A stretch of DNA of 64,000 nt from an uncultured Acetobacteroides sp. (GCF_963678165.1 NZ_OY782755.1:3829501-3893500), one strand, 5' to 3'; positions 33,067-42,790 are shown, counted from the first letter of the stretch. A program made the numbers and translations. Notes: generated by a model from the sequence alone, not told the origin.

Positions 33067-33552
33067 TTAGGTTAGCTCCGCCGCATTCAGCTTTAGGCAC
33101 TCAATTGTTTGGCGCTGCTTTTCCTTTAAAAAGCTCCCGATAGGAATTGGGGGATACTGAAATACCTTTCCGTCCTTCTCTTGGTAGATGATTAGCGTTT
33201 TCTTTAAGAAACGCTTCTGAATCTTAAACGCATAAAAGTCCTCAACGGTCACCCTTATCAGCCGCTTGGCGCCAAAAGGAGCTGTTAGCAGAAAGTAGCG
33301 AAATTCATAGGCGTCATCCTTAAAGATGAACTCCATGAACCACATCCCGCCCCGCAAGGCTAAAAGAAGTGTCGCCAGCAGGTATGCCGCAGCATAAACG
33401 TGCCCCACCAGCTGTATGGTCTTGCTATCCGACCACGAGAAGTATTCGGGGAAAATCCAAATAGAAAGGAGGTAGGCAATAAATATAACTGCGAAAAAGA
33501 TTCTCATTACATGGTAGGCTGCGACCTCATTCTCATTACTAACTTTTACCAT
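33067..33552 (-). CDS. Two-helix membrane protein (161 aa)
   Basis: No family recognised. Two membrane segments (about residues 14-33 'MRIFFAVIFIAYLLSIWIF' and 46-65 'VGHVYAAAYLLATLLLAL') are followed by a PH-like cytosolic beta domain ('YEFRYFLLTAPFGAKRLIRVTVEDFYAFKIQKRFLKKTLIIYQEKDGKVFQY'). Similar in design to the protein at 21150. Its start overlaps the end of the proline dehydrogenase gene by 7 nt, so the two are translated together, then dprA follows after 12 nt. Confidence 0.65.
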   Translation of the reverse strand: MVKVSNENEVAAYHVMRIFFAVIFIAYLLSIWIFPEYFSWSDSKTIQLVGHVYAAAYLLATLLLALRGGMWFMEFIFKDDAYEFRYFLLTAPFGAKRLIRVTVEDFYAFKIQKRFLKKTLIIYQEKDGKVFQYPPIPIGSFLKEKQRQTIECLKLNAAELT

Positions 33553-34721
33553 TGCTTATAACTTTTACGACGCTTAATTTCTTGGTTTATCAGATCCAGC
33601 TCGCGCGATGCTTGTTCTGCCACCGACGTGTTCTCTCGTGCCCGTCGGATTAGGTAGGGAAAAACTTCCTTTACCGATCCGTAAGGGAGATACTTTGCCA
33701 CGTTGAATCCTTCGGCTGCAAGGTTAAACGTAAGGTTATCGCTCATTCCGTAAAGCTGCGAGAACCAAATCCGACGATCATTTTCCTGCAAGGAATACTT
33801 GTAGATCAGCTCAACAAGAAACCATGTGCTATCCTGATTGTGAGTTCCTGCAAAGATGCTGATTTTATCAATATTCTCAAGAGAGTACACCAGCGCATCA
33901 TCGAACATTGTATCGGTGATTTCTTTGGTTGGGTTTATTGGCGAAGGATACCCTAGCTGTGCTGCACGTTCGCGCTCCCTTTCCATGTACGCACCACGTA
34001 CAAGCTTTGCTCCAGCTATAAAGTTTTTTTCAACAGCGCGCTTATGCAGCATCTTCAGATATTCTAGCCTATCCGTTCGGTACATTTGAAGCGTATGGTA
34101 AACAACCGCCTTCTCCGTATTGTAGCGCTCCATCATCTGCTCGGCAACCTCGTCAATTACCTGCAGGTAGCAGTAATCCTCAGCATCTATCAGAATCGAA
34201 ATGCCAACCTCGGCAGCTTTAGCACAGAGCGCATCCACTCTTTTTACAAATAGATGGAATCGCTCTTCTTCGCCTTCATCCAGCGCCACTCCACTCGAAA
34301 CTTTCTCTAGCACTTCAGGCTGAATAATGCCGGTAGGCTTAAAGACGGCAAATGCAACATACGGATGCTTTCCACCAAATTCGATGCTGCGCATTACCTC
34401 CTTAAAACAAGCCTTTGTCGAAGCGTCATCACTCTTTCCCTCTACGGAGTAGTCGAGAATTGAGCCCACCTTATACTTCCAGAGCTTTCTAGCCTTATTG
34501 GCACTCTTGGCTAAAGATACCCCACCCACAAATTGAGCATAAAGCGTTGGCTTTACCAACCATCCAATTGGGATGTGGTTCTTTACCGCAAAGGTTGCCA
34601 ACGCGCTTAACCACCCCACTAGTTTCGGGTTATTAATCGTTTTAAAAAGGAAGCGAGCCTTACGAAGCTCAGCATTCGACTTTATTTTAAAGGCAATCTC
34701 AGTATTGGTAAAGTCTATCAT
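33546..34721 (-). CDS. Proline dehydrogenase family protein
   Basis: 391 residues, a stand-alone PRODH TIM barrel without the P5C dehydrogenase half. Motifs: 'ISILIDAEDYCYLQVIDEVAEQMM', 'VVYHTLQMYRTDRLEYLKMLHKRAVEKNFIAGAKLVRGAYMERERERA' (the KLVRGAYM motif) and 'RIWFSQLYGMSDNLTFNLAAEGFNVAKYLPYGSVKEVFPYLIRRARENT' (the YGPV-like and RRxxEN substrate motif). FAD enzyme oxidising proline to pyrroline-5-carboxylate. First gene of the operon with the small membrane protein and dprA. Confidence 0.92.
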   Translation of the reverse strand: MIDFTNTEIAFKIKSNAELRKARFLFKTINNPKLVGWLSALATFAVKNHIPIGWLVKPTLYAQFVGGVSLAKSANKARKLWKYKVGSILDYSVEGKSDDASTKACFKEVMRSIEFGGKHPYVAFAVFKPTGIIQPEVLEKVSSGVALDEGEEERFHLFVKRVDALCAKAAEVGISILIDAEDYCYLQVIDEVAEQMMERYNTEKAVVYHTLQMYRTDRLEYLKMLHKRAVEKNFIAGAKLVRGAYMERERERAAQLGYPSPINPTKEITDTMFDDALVYSLENIDKISIFAGTHNQDSTWFLVELIYKYSLQENDRRIWFSQLYGMSDNLTFNLAAEGFNVAKYLPYGSVKEVFPYLIRRARENTSVAEQASRELDLINQEIKRRKSYKQW

Positions 34722-34852
34722 AACCGCTGCATTAACGATGGGTTAATATACCAAAGATAGCGACCTTTTTCAATTCACCGATATTACTGTACAAGATAAG
34801 ATGTTACGGCTACCTTTCCCCAATTGGTCCTATTGATCATGCTTGGATAATC

Positions 34853-34890
34853 AACAAAAAAGCCCTGACCGCGATAACGATCAAGGCTTT
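34853..34890 (-). terminator. Terminator of tRNA-Arg
   Basis: On the minus strand AAAGCCTTGATC pairs with GGTCAGGGCTTT around the loop GTTATCGC, then TTTTTG. Confidence 0.75.
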
Positions 34891-34905
34891 ACAATAACTG
34901 TTATG

Positions 34906-34979
34906 TGACCCCGGCGGGATTCAAACCCACGACCTTCAGAACCGGAATCTGACGTTCTATTCAGCTGAACTACGGGGTC
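34906..34979 (-). tRNA. tRNA-Arg (CCG)
   Basis: 74 nt on the minus strand: acceptor GACCCCG / CGGGGTC plus discriminator A, D-arm GTTCAGCTGAATAGAAC, anticodon loop TTCCGGT (anticodon CCG), T-arm GTGGGTTTGAATCCCGC. CCA is not encoded. It lies alone between the proline dehydrogenase and a lipoprotein gene. Confidence 0.95.
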
Positions 34980-35147
34980 GAGAAACGAAGTGCAAATCTA
35001 GTAATAATAATTACTCTTTAAAATGCGGCCGAACTAATTTCATCTCAAAACACCAGAAATTTTAAAGACTAATAATTTGCTTTGCTATGTGAATTATCAC
35101 TAAATAATATACATTTACCCCATCTATATTTTATAAACAACACTGCC

Positions 35148-35576
35148 ATGTTACGATTATTAAAACTCACCCTTGTTATAGCAATAGCCTCACTCATCGT
35201 GAGCTGCGACAAGGAAAAACAGGAAAACTCACAATTACTCGAAGGTAGCACATGGAAGCTAAAAGCGTACATTAACACAACGAATGGCGATGTACAGTTT
35301 GTCTCAAACGCTCATCCCGTCGAAATGTCCTTCCTAAAAGGGGGAAAGTACACCTTCTCGTCAGATTCGAAATGCATTCAGTCAACCTTCAGATTTAGGT
35401 CAGAAACTGGTTGCGCTTCGTTTTCGAAACCATCAAAGTCAATTACGTTTAGCAGGGAGACTAACACCTTCCTAACAGCTACATTCAAATCCGACAGCTA
35501 CGAATTAGTTGGAGACAACCTGAAAATCGCCTCCAAATCGACAAATAAGTTTCTGATATTTGAGCGAATAAGGTAA
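35148..35576 (+). CDS. Hypothetical lipoprotein, lipocalin-like layout (142 aa)
   Basis: ATG 35148 gives the signal MLRLLKLTLVIAIASLIVSC with Cys at 20; the frame's earlier start at 35082 would bury it. The mature part starts 'LEGSTWKLKAYINTTNGDVQF' and has a later 'YTFSSDSKCIQSTFRFRSETGC', a pattern like Bacteroidota lipocalin-like or META-like lipoproteins, but I cannot assign a family. Own terminator downstream. Confidence 0.7.
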   Translation: MLRLLKLTLVIAIASLIVSCDKEKQENSQLLEGSTWKLKAYINTTNGDVQFVSNAHPVEMSFLKGGKYTFSSDSKCIQSTFRFRSETGCASFSKPSKSITFSRETNTFLTATFKSDSYELVGDNLKIASKSTNKFLIFERIR

Positions 35577-35603
35577 CAAAAGCGTGAGCAATCACGCTTT
35601 TTG
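35577..35603 (+). terminator. Terminator of the lipoprotein gene
   Basis: AAAAGCGTGA-GCAA-TCACGCTTTTT, a 10-bp stem running into T's. Confidence 0.85.
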
Positions 35604-35818
35604 CTTTTTTAACATAATACTACTTTAAAGAATAAAAGATTACTTTCAGAAACAACTATAACCATAGTCACTGGATTCTTTTTCAAAAAGGAAATCATTT
35701 TAGCAATTACCTCAAAAGCTGTAGCTACGCCTTCAAATCCCCCCTTGCATCATATTTGAAAATAATAATTAAGCTTGCAGAAGTTCAAATTTCGATAGAA
35801 CAACTAGCAAGTTACTAG

Positions 35819-35947
35819 ATGCAGAACCATCAGGTTTACATACACTACTTCATCAACTCAATCCTAGCACTACGGGTTGATGCTGCTGCGCATTTAATTC
35901 TTGCTCTCCTCCTACTCCTCCTATCGAACCTGCTGCTCCTCCGCTAA
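35819..35947 (+). CDS. Leucine-rich leader peptide of the leu operon
   Basis: A 42-codon frame starting at ATG 35819 and ending TAA 35947, just upstream of leuA. Fourteen of 42 residues are Leu. The C-terminal part has six consecutive Leu codons (residues 30-35), then Ser-Asn, then four more Leu (38-41) and Arg; Ile and Val are also present. The codons are CTC, CTA, CTG, TTA and CTT, so the run is not one repeated triplet. This is the hallmark of an attenuation leader: ribosomes stall at the Leu codons when charged Leu-tRNA is short, changing the downstream RNA fold. No other function is plausible for such a peptide. The promoter is not clear; CATATTTG near 35749 is one mismatch from a -7 box. 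Confidence 0.85.
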   Translation: MQNHQVYIHYFINSILALRVDAAAHLILALLLLLLSNLLLLR

Positions 35948-35988
35948 TAACGCAGCAAACATCTCACCTAACGGTGAACCTCGTTTTT
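35884..35988 (+). promoter_or_regulatory. Putative leu attenuator region
   Basis: The leader stretch TGCTGCG (35884-35890) can pair with CGCAGCA (35951-35957). Beyond it, the hairpin TCACC-TAAC-GGTGA (35964-35977) is followed after 6 nt by TTTTT (35984-35988), then leuA at 36024. These could serve as alternative folds and a terminator, but the terminator stem is short, so the exact mechanism is uncertain. Confidence 0.45.
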
Positions 35989-36023
35989 CCCATAATTGTT
36001 TATCATTTAAAATCAAGAATACC

Positions 36024-37520
36024 ATGAGTAAAGAAAAGGTGTACATCTTCGACACGACGCTTCGCGATGGCGAGCAGGTGCCCGGCTGTCAGCTGAATAC
36101 AATCGAAAAGATTGAAGTTGCCCTCGCCCTCGAAAAGCTCGGCGTTGATATCATCGAAGCCGGATTCCCCATATCATCGCCGGGAGACTTTAACTCGGTG
36201 GTAGAAATTTCGAAGGCAGTGTCGGAGCCAACCATTTGTGCGCTTACCCGTGCTGTTGAAAAGGACATTGAGGTAGCTGCAGAGGCGCTACGCTACGCCA
36301 AGCATCCGCGTATCCATACAGGGATTGGGGTATCGCCATACCACATCAAGTATAAGTTTAATGCAACCCCCGAGGAGGTAATTCAACGGGCAATTGCTGC
36401 GGTAAAGTACGCCAAACGGTTTGTGGAGGATATTGAATTCTACGCCGAAGATGCCGGACGTGCTGAAAATCGTTTCCTTGCCAAAATAGTAGAGGCTGTT
36501 ATAAGTGCAGGAGCAACGGTGGTTAACATTCCCGACACTACCGGCTATTGTTTGCCTTCGGAATACGGTTCGAAGATCCTATTCCTAAAGGAGAACGTCT
36601 CGAATATCGATAAGGCGATTATCTCGACCCACTGCCACAACGACCTTGGACTTGCAACAGCCAACTCTATTGCTGGTGTAATGAACGGTGCCCGTCAGAT
36701 AGAGTGCACCATCAACGGAATTGGCGAGCGTGCCGGCAATACTTCGCTCGAAGAGGTTGTGATGGTGATGAAGAGCCATAAGGGACTTAATCTGGAAACA
36801 TCTATCAACACCAAAAAGATATTTCCAACAAGCAGGTTGGTTTCTACGCTTATGCGCATGCCTGTGCAGGCTAACAAGGCTATTGTGGGACGTAATGCAT
36901 TTGCTCACTCGTCGGGCATCCACCAAGATGGCGTGCTGAAGAACCGTGAAACCTACGAGATCATCAACCCCAAACAGGTTGGCGTAAGCGAATCGTCTAT
37001 TGTGCTTACCGCACGCAGCGGAAGAGCTGCGCTGAAGCATCGCCTTGCTACCTTGGGCTATAAGCTCGACCAAAAGCAATTGGACGAGGTTTATGCAGAT
37101 TTTCTAAACCTTGCCGATAAGAAGCGAGATATTCATAACGACGATCTAGAGGCTTTAATGGGCAAGGCAGCCCGTTTCGACAGGAAGATTCAGCTAGAAT
37201 CTCTTCAGGTTATATGCGGGAAAAGCACCATACCTACTGCAACCATCCGTATAAAGTACGAAGGACAGATTTGGGAGGGCACCGAAACGGGCAACGGTCC
37301 TATTGATGCCGCCATAAACGCCGTGAAAACCATCATCACCGCAAAAACCACGCTCGAGGAGCTGCTGATCCACACCATCACACGTGGTAGCGACGACATG
37401 GGCAAGGTGCACGTGCAGGTTGAAAGCAAGGGCAAGGTTTTCTACGGCTTTAGCGCCAACACCGACGTTATTACGGCAACTGTAGAGGCATATCTGGATG
37501 CCCTTTCACAAATTGTATAA
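36024..37520 (+). CDS. leuA: 2-isopropylmalate synthase
   Basis: 498 residues from ATG 36024; the open frame runs back to 35901, but that part is the out-of-frame leader region. HMGL-like TIM barrel: '[19 protein letters not shown]' (D-T-T-L-R-D-G-E-Q), '[25 protein letters not shown]' (metal His pair HCHND) and 'NGIGERAGN', then the C-terminal LeuA allosteric domain ('[22 protein letters not shown]', '[11 protein letters not shown]') for leucine feedback. Catalyses acetyl-CoA + 2-oxoisovalerate to 2-isopropylmalate. First structural gene of leuACDB, behind a Leu leader. Confidence 0.96.
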   Translation: MSKEKVYIFDTTLRDGEQVPGCQLNTIEKIEVALALEKLGVDIIEAGFPISSPGDFNSVVEISKAVSEPTICALTRAVEKDIEVAAEALRYAKHPRIHTGIGVSPYHIKYKFNATPEEVIQRAIAAVKYAKRFVEDIEFYAEDAGRAENRFLAKIVEAVISAGATVVNIPDTTGYCLPSEYGSKILFLKENVSNIDKAIISTHCHNDLGLATANSIAGVMNGARQIECTINGIGERAGNTSLEEVVMVMKSHKGLNLETSINTKKIFPTSRLVSTLMRMPVQANKAIVGRNAFAHSSGIHQDGVLKNRETYEIINPKQVGVSESSIVLTARSGRAALKHRLATLGYKLDQKQLDEVYADFLNLADKKRDIHNDDLEALMGKAARFDRKIQLESLQVICGKSTIPTATIRIKYEGQIWEGTETGNGPIDAAINAVKTIITAKTTLEELLIHTITRGSDDMGKVHVQVESKGKVFYGFSANTDVITATVEAYLDALSQIV

Positions 37521-37537
37521 CTCGATCTTTCTAGAAT

Positions 37538-38950
37538 ATGGGAAAAACACTTTTCGACAAAATATGGGATGCACACGTAGTGCATAGCACAGGCGATGGT
37601 GCCGATATCCTTTATATCGACCGCCACTACATCCACGAGGTAACCTCGCCACAGGCTTTCGATGGGCTTCGTAGCCGTGGCTTAGGCGTTTTTCGTCCTT
37701 TAAAAACGGTGGCAACGGCCGACCACAATGTCCCAACCATCAACCAACATCTTCCGATTAAGGAGGAACAATCGCGCAAGCAGGTAGCACAGCTGGTGCA
37801 GAACTGCAAAGAGTTTGGCTTGGATCTTTACGGGCTTGGACACCAATACCAGGGCATCGTACACATCATAGGACCAGAACTGGGCGTTACCCAACCCGGT
37901 GGAACCTACGTGTGCGGCGATAGCCACACTGCGACGCATGGCGCATTCGGCTCGATAGCCTTCGGCATTGGCACATCGGAGGTGGAGATGGTTTTGGCAT
38001 CGCAATCGCTACCTCAGGTAAAGCCCAAGCAGATGAGCATCACCGTAAACGGGCAGCTGAAGAAGGGCATCACCGCCAAAGACCTTATCCTATATATAAT
38101 AAGTAAGTTGACGGCAAAAGGTGGCACTGGCTACTTTGTTGAATATGCCGGAGAAGCCTTTCGAGCCCTCAGCATGGAGGGCAGAATGACGGTTTGCAAC
38201 ATGAGCATCGAGATGGGTGCCCGTGGCGGACTTATTGCCCCCGACGAAACTACCATCGCCTACGTAAAAGGTCGCGCATTTGCCCCCAAAGGTGACGATT
38301 GGGATAAAGCCGAGGCCTACTGGCGTACGCTGTACAGCGATGCCGATGCAACGTTCGATGCCAAGTTCTCCTTCGACGCTGCCGACATCGAGCCGATGCT
38401 TACCTACGGAACGAATCCCGGCATGGGCATTGGTATCACGGAAAGCATCCCTACAGAAAAAGATTTTACCGACGAGAGCGATAAGGCGACCCTCAAAAAG
38501 GCGCTTGCCTACATGCAGCTCTCCGAAGGTGAAAAGCTGCTGGGCAAGCCCGTATCCTACGTATTCATCGGAAGCTGTACGAATGGTCGCATCGAGGACT
38601 TTAGGATGGCCGCCGAAATTGTAAAGGGCAGGAAGGTTGCCAATGGCATCACCGCATGGTTTGTTCCTGGATCGAAGCAGGTAGAGAAGCAGTGCGAGAC
38701 CGAAGGATTAACCCAAATCTTTGCCGAAGCAGGCATTGCCCTTCGCCAACCCGGATGTTCGGCTTGCTTGGCCATGAACGAGGATAAGGTCCCCGAAGGT
38801 GCGCTTTGCATATCGACATCGAACCGTAACTTCGAAGGAAGACAAGGTCCTGGAGCACGTACCATCCTTGCCGGACCGTATGCTGCCGCTGCCGCAGCGG
38901 TTACGGGGGTTATTACCGATCCAAGAAAGATGTTAGATTTTAGATGTTAG
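37538..38950 (+). CDS. leuC: 3-isopropylmalate dehydratase large subunit
   Basis: 470 residues. Aconitase-family [4Fe-4S] enzyme: '[12 protein letters not shown]', '[26 protein letters not shown]' (first cluster Cys region), '[26 protein letters not shown]' and '[42 protein letters not shown]' (remaining cluster ligands). Works with LeuD to isomerise 2- to 3-isopropylmalate. Starts 17 nt after leuA. Confidence 0.96.
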   Translation: MGKTLFDKIWDAHVVHSTGDGADILYIDRHYIHEVTSPQAFDGLRSRGLGVFRPLKTVATADHNVPTINQHLPIKEEQSRKQVAQLVQNCKEFGLDLYGLGHQYQGIVHIIGPELGVTQPGGTYVCGDSHTATHGAFGSIAFGIGTSEVEMVLASQSLPQVKPKQMSITVNGQLKKGITAKDLILYIISKLTAKGGTGYFVEYAGEAFRALSMEGRMTVCNMSIEMGARGGLIAPDETTIAYVKGRAFAPKGDDWDKAEAYWRTLYSDADATFDAKFSFDAADIEPMLTYGTNPGMGIGITESIPTEKDFTDESDKATLKKALAYMQLSEGEKLLGKPVSYVFIGSCTNGRIEDFRMAAEIVKGRKVANGITAWFVPGSKQVEKQCETEGLTQIFAEAGIALRQPGCSACLAMNEDKVPEGALCISTSNRNFEGRQGPGARTILAGPYAAAAAAVTGVITDPRKMLDFRC

Positions 38951-39100
38951 ACTTTAGATATTAGACGCTAGATGTTAGAAGGCTTGAAAATGATGTTGGT
39001 TGGGTAAAACAAGGTACAATTACAACATCCGATTATCAGAAAGGAAAGCAATCGGCGTAAGCAATTCTAATATCTAAATACTAAAATCTAAATACTTAAA
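38928..39100. repeat. TTAGA/CTAAA short-repeat stretch between leuC and leuD
   Basis: The 158-nt gap inside the operon holds TTAGATTTTAGATGTTAGAC-type text (38934-38980), mirrored by CTAATATCTAAATACTAAAATC-type text (39067-39095). The halves are roughly complementary, so the mRNA could form a long weak stem here. Similar TTAGATGTTAGA strings are common in Bacteroidota intergenic DNA. Confidence 0.55.
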
Positions 39101-39108
39101 AACGAACC

Positions 39109-39696
39109 ATGCCAAATAAAAAAGTAACCATCATAAAGTCATCTGCAGTGCCGCTGAGAGTGGACAACGTAGATACCGACCAGATAATCCCCGCTCGATT
39201 CCTTAAGGCAACCACGCGCGAGGGCTTTGGAGAGAACCTCTTTAGGGATTGGCGCTACGACAAGCAAAATAGTATCGTAGAGGCTTTCCCGCTGAACAGT
39301 TCGAAGTACTCGGGCAAGATTCTGGTAGCCGGGAAGAACTTCGGCTGCGGATCGAGCCGCGAGCATGCCGCTTGGGCCGTTAAGGATTACGGCTTCGAAG
39401 CCGTGGTATCGAGCATGTTTGCCGATATCTTTAAGAGTAACGCCCTCAACAACGGCTTGCTGCCCGTGCAGGTAAGCGAGGCATTCCTCGAGAGGCTCTT
39501 TACTGCCATAGAGAGCGATCCATCGACCCAAATAGCCATCGATTTGCCCAACCAAACCATTAGCATGGGCGATGAGAAGGAATCGTTTGCCATTGGAGCC
39601 TATAAGAAGGAGTGCCTGGTGAACGGGTACGACGATGTGGACTACCTGGTGAGCATGAAAGATAAGATTGAAGCATACGAACAAAGCAAAAAGTAA
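39109..39696 (+). CDS. leuD: 3-isopropylmalate dehydratase small subunit
   Basis: 195 residues, swivelling aconitase domain: '[40 protein letters not shown]' and '[50 protein letters not shown]' (the GCGSSREHA substrate loop). Partner of LeuC. Its stop overlaps the leuB start by one base (TAATG), so the two are translationally coupled. Confidence 0.96.
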   Translation: MPNKKVTIIKSSAVPLRVDNVDTDQIIPARFLKATTREGFGENLFRDWRYDKQNSIVEAFPLNSSKYSGKILVAGKNFGCGSSREHAAWAVKDYGFEAVVSSMFADIFKSNALNNGLLPVQVSEAFLERLFTAIESDPSTQIAIDLPNQTISMGDEKESFAIGAYKKECLVNGYDDVDYLVSMKDKIEAYEQSKK

Positions 39697-40754
39697 TGAA
39701 TGCATATAAGATAGCCGTCCTAAAGGGCGATGGAATTGGCCCCGAGATTGTAGACGAGGCCATAAGAGTTTTAGAGGCTGCTGGCCGCAAGTTTAACATC
39801 GAGTTCGACTACAGCGAAGGCCTAATTGGCGGCGTGGCCATCGACACCATCGGCTCGCCATTCCCTGCCGAAACCCAACGGATATGCGAGCAGGCTGATG
39901 CCATCCTCTTCGGTGCTATTGGCGATCCAAAGTTCGATAACGACCCAACAGCAAAGGTTCGTCCTGAGCAGGGGCTGCTTGCCATGCGAAAAGCGCTCGG
40001 ATTATACGCCAATATCCGCCCTGTTGCGGCCTACGACAGCCTTTTAAACCTATCGCCGCTTAAGGAAAGCATCACCAAGGGGGCCGACTTTGTGGTGATC
40101 CGCGAGCTAACCGGTGGTATCTACTTTGGCGAGCCTCGCGGCCGCAGCGAGAACGGGGCAACCGCCTTCGACACCTGCGTGTACACCAAGGAGGAGATTA
40201 CCCGCGTGGCCAAAATGGCCTTCGAGTACGCCATGACCCGTCGAAAGAAGCTAACCGTTGTGGATAAGGCCAACGTGCTGGCCACCTCGCGCCTGTGGAG
40301 GGAAACCGTTCAGACAATGGAGAAGGATTACCCTCATGTAACGGTCGACTATATGTTTGTGGACAACGCCGCCATGAAGCTGATCCTGCAGCCCACCTAC
40401 TTCGACGTGGTGCTCACCGAGAATATGTTTGGCGACATCCTAACCGACGAGGCCAGCGTTATTACCGGCTCGCTGGGCATGCTGCCATCGGCATCGAAGG
40501 GCTCGAAGGTATCGCTCTACGAGCCAATACACGGCAGCTTCCCCCAGGCAAAGGGTAAGGGCATTGCCAACCCTATTGCCACCATCCTTTCGGCCGCCAT
40601 GATGCTCGAGGATTTGGGCGAAACCATTGCGGGAAAGGCTATCCGCGCTGCGGTGGACAAGGTGGTTGCCGAGGGATTCCTCACCGTTGACCTAAACTCC
40701 ATCAACCCCAAATCGACCACCGAGGTGGGACGCAGAATTGCAGAGGGGATTTAG
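39696..40754 (+). CDS. leuB: 3-isopropylmalate dehydrogenase
   Basis: 352 residues, beta-decarboxylating dehydrogenase: 'IAVLKGDGIGPEIVDEAIRVLEA', 'ILFGAIGDPKFDND', 'VVIRELTGGIYFGEPRG' (RELTGG...G), 'DKANVLATSRLWRETV' (catalytic Lys), 'DYMFVDNAAMKLILQPTYFDVVLTENMFGDILTDEASVITGSLGMLPSAS' (metal Asp residues) and 'YEPIHGSFPQAKGKGIANPIATILSAAMML'. NAD-dependent conversion to 2-oxoisocaproate. Last gene of leuACDB. Confidence 0.96.
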   Translation: MNAYKIAVLKGDGIGPEIVDEAIRVLEAAGRKFNIEFDYSEGLIGGVAIDTIGSPFPAETQRICEQADAILFGAIGDPKFDNDPTAKVRPEQGLLAMRKALGLYANIRPVAAYDSLLNLSPLKESITKGADFVVIRELTGGIYFGEPRGRSENGATAFDTCVYTKEEITRVAKMAFEYAMTRRKKLTVVDKANVLATSRLWRETVQTMEKDYPHVTVDYMFVDNAAMKLILQPTYFDVVLTENMFGDILTDEASVITGSLGMLPSASKGSKVSLYEPIHGSFPQAKGKGIANPIATILSAAMMLEDLGETIAGKAIRAAVDKVVAEGFLTVDLNSINPKSTTEVGRRIAEGI

Positions 40755-40806
40755 TAGTAGCAAGATTTTGTGCTGCAAAAAATAGGGTATGCTGTTAGAT
40801 AGATAA

Positions 40807-40846
40807 AAGGAAAGCCGTTGCGGGTGCAGCGGCTTTCCTTTTTTTA
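40807..40846 (+). terminator. Terminator of the leu operon
   Basis: GGAAAGCCGTTGC-GGGT-GCAGCGGCTTTCC (13 bp, one G-U) followed by seven T. Its GCCGTTGC...GC(A)CGGC core recurs in the hairpins at 43597 and 45611. Confidence 0.9.
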
Positions 40847-40966
40847 TGGGAACTATGCCTTTTCTATCATCTGAAGTTTTTCAGTCTTCGGAAACCTATT
40901 TAACCAGATAAAAATCAACCTCATCAATTGTTGATTCATACTTGAAGTTCAACTAAACAGAGAAAA

Positions 40967-41611
40967 TTACTTGTTATAGGTTACTAACGACTTACTGAAT
41001 TTCAACGAATTCTTACTCTTTGATTTTAAATAGGTGGTAACCTCTTCAAATTTATCTTTTACTTCAAATTTAAGAATTTCATCTTCACTTATTACTTTGG
41101 GATTTGACAGATAGTATCCTTGCTTTAAAACATTATCCCATGTTTCATAATTATATCCACCTTCTTCATACCATTTATGATAATTACTTTCTTTTCCACA
41201 TAGTTCTTCACTTCGTAATATGACATCTTTTGTATCACTTGAATAGTTCAACTCAGACAACCACACTTTTTTTCTTTTAGGAGAAATAACAACCTCAAGA
41301 TCGCCAATATAGTTTACACAATTTTTCTTCAAAGACTTCACATTCCAATACGCTTCTATCCCATATCGTGAGATTTTGGTTATCACACACGTATCAGCAG
41401 AACTCTTAAAATAAAAGCAGGAAAATTTATCAGGAAAAATATCTTTACCTCCATTAATTCCAATTGTATTAAATTGTTTACTTGTAGTTACATCCTTAAT
41501 ATGCAATCGCCCAACCAAAATGTAACAATCTCCATTATTTGTTGAATCCAAAACACTAGAAGGAGCGCATGAAACAAAAGAAAGGAAACTGCAGAGAAAT
41601 AAGTATCGCAT
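40967..41611 (-). CDS. AT-rich hypothetical lipoprotein (214 aa)
   Basis: Signal MRYLFLCSFLSFVSC, Cys at 15. The mature part is beta-rich with many Lys, Ser and Asn ('DCYILVGRLHIKDV', 'KVWLSELNYSSDTKDVILRSEELCG') and no family I recognise. Base composition is much more AT-rich than the leu genes, suggesting acquisition. A ~97-bp element that recurs before the other AT-rich gene (46758) lies 46 nt upstream of its start. Confidence 0.65.
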   Translation of the reverse strand: MRYLFLCSFLSFVSCAPSSVLDSTNNGDCYILVGRLHIKDVTTSKQFNTIGINGGKDIFPDKFSCFYFKSSADTCVITKISRYGIEAYWNVKSLKKNCVNYIGDLEVVISPKRKKVWLSELNYSSDTKDVILRSEELCGKESNYHKWYEEGGYNYETWDNVLKQGYYLSNPKVISEDEILKFEVKDKFEEVTTYLKSKSKNSLKFSKSLVTYNK

Positions 41612-41656
41612 AGAAAATTCTATTTTAGATGATGAATCCTAACTCTCAACCGCATT

Positions 41657-41755
41657 CCACCATCCCAAACAGAATATACCCCCGAAAGGTAAAATTCCAA
41701 GTATGCTTAATAGTAGGTATACGATTTAAAGATGGCATTAAAGGTAGCTAAATTT
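41657..41755. repeat. Dispersed ~97-bp element, copy 1
   Basis: From CCACCATCCCAAAC to AAAGGTAGCTAAAT, this matches 46827-46925 over its full length with about one difference in five or six bases. The best part is CCGAAAGG.AAAA..TCCAAG.ATGCTTAA..GTAGGT.TACGATT read in pieces. Each copy lies just upstream of a minus-strand AT-rich gene, same orientation. Confidence 0.75.
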
Positions 41756-41998
41756 ACTTTGGGCAAGTTTTACGGCTCAATTATTTTTCTCTCTCTCCCA
41801 ATTAACGCCTAAAAGTACCTGATCGGCATTACAGCGATAATCCAAAGTTGCTCTCTTGTAATAACCGTATAAAGGAAAATATAAAGAAAGAAGATAATTA
41901 CCACCAATTTCGTAACTTAGGACTATCCTACTACTAATTAACCACTCCCAAGGCCTCGCTTAAGGGATAGGAATTAGAGATAACAAAGGATCGCAGCT
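41756..41998. other. Intergenic DNA without a recognised feature
   Basis: AT-rich stretch between the dispersed element and the first transposase unit. I found no start-stop frame of interest, no hairpin stronger than chance and no promoter with both boxes. Confidence 0.4.
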
Positions 41999-42090
41999 CT
42001 ACGAAGTAGCGCCACCTTAATAACCGTGGGTGTAAGCCCACGGAAGAGAAACAAAACCAACTCTAGCCCCGAAGGGGCGACCCTAAATAC
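41999..42090. repeat. Left hairpin set of transposase unit 1
   Basis: Three small hairpins in a row: CTACGAAGTAG, CCGTGGG-TGTAAG-CCCACGG (42024-42043) and GCCCC-GAA-GGGGC (42066-42078). The same set precedes unit 2 at 42791-42884 with few changes. Such hairpins are the substrates of IS200-like and RAYT-type Tyr transposases. Confidence 0.75.
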
Positions 42091-42097
42091 AAAAACT

Positions 42098-42544
42098 ATG
42101 TCCAGCTACCGTCAGATCTACTACCACATCGTCTTCCGAACCCATAATGGGGAGAAGGTTCTTGAGCAGGAGAACATCCGATCACTCTTTGCCTATATCA
42201 TGGGCATCATCCCAAAGAGGAACTGCCACCTTTACCGCATCAACGCCATGGAGGACCATGTCCACATTCTCTGCGACCTGCATCCATCGGTTGCGCTGGC
42301 CGACTTGGTTCGCGATGTAAAGGCTTCCTCCTCCATGTGGATAAAGGAGCATCCATCTTTCCCAAAGTTCAAGGGCTGGGCGGAGGGCTACGGAGCCTTT
42401 ACCTGCTCGTTTGCCGAAAAAGACAGGATAGCAGCCTACATCAAGGGGCAGCAGGAGCATCATAAGAAGTTTTCCTTCGAAGAGGAGTACCACAAGCTGC
42501 TCCAGGAGCATGGGGTTAAGGTAGATGAGCGCTACTTCCCTTAA
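42098..42544 (+). mobile_element. IS200-like / RAYT-type Y1 transposase, copy 1
   Basis: 148 residues from ATG 42098 (the frame's earlier start at 42026 lies inside the hairpin set). Y1 transposase fold: 'SYRQIYYHIVFRTHNGEKVL', 'HLYRINAMEDHVHILCDLHPSVALADLVRDVKASSSMWIKEH' with the HUH metal motif H-V-H, and the catalytic Tyr candidate in 'EGYGAFTCSFAEKDRIAAYIKGQQEHHKK'. HUH Tyr transposases cut and join single-stranded DNA at hairpins. Nearly identical copy 794 bp downstream. C-terminus differs (ERYFP versus ERYPLSNN). Intact. Confidence 0.9.
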
Positions 42545-42554
42545 GTCTCGGCTA

Positions 42555-42654
42555 GGGGCCGCCCCTGCGGGGCTGATGTGCGGTGGTATGCGGATTCCAC
42601 GGGCTAAAGCCCGCGGTTACTAAGGTTAGGCTGCTGCGCAGCCCCTGCGGCTAT
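42555..42654. repeat. Right hairpin set of transposase unit 1
   Basis: GCCCCTGCGGGGC, CCACGGGCTAAAGCCCGCGG (42597-42616) and GGCTGCTGCGCAGCC then GCCCCTGCGGC. The CCACGGGC hairpin echoes the left-side CCGTGGG hairpin. The intervening 136 nt to unit 2 holds no gene but shares AAAAAGCCA...AAGCC text with the DNA after unit 2. Confidence 0.75.
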
Positions 42655-42790
42655 CAAGCGTATCCATCTAGAACTAACGGTGCAATAGCTAAAAAGCCAC
42701 CACCAAAATAAGCCTAAAATAGAACATGCTACAAAAGAGAACACAACCTTCTAGCCCACCATCCCAACCGCCTAACAGCAGCTCCTAGCG

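Noticed and set aside
35901-36023. N-terminal 41-residue extension of LeuA
   Set aside because: The region is the leader-peptide and attenuator zone in another frame, and the LeuA family begins at the ATG 36024.
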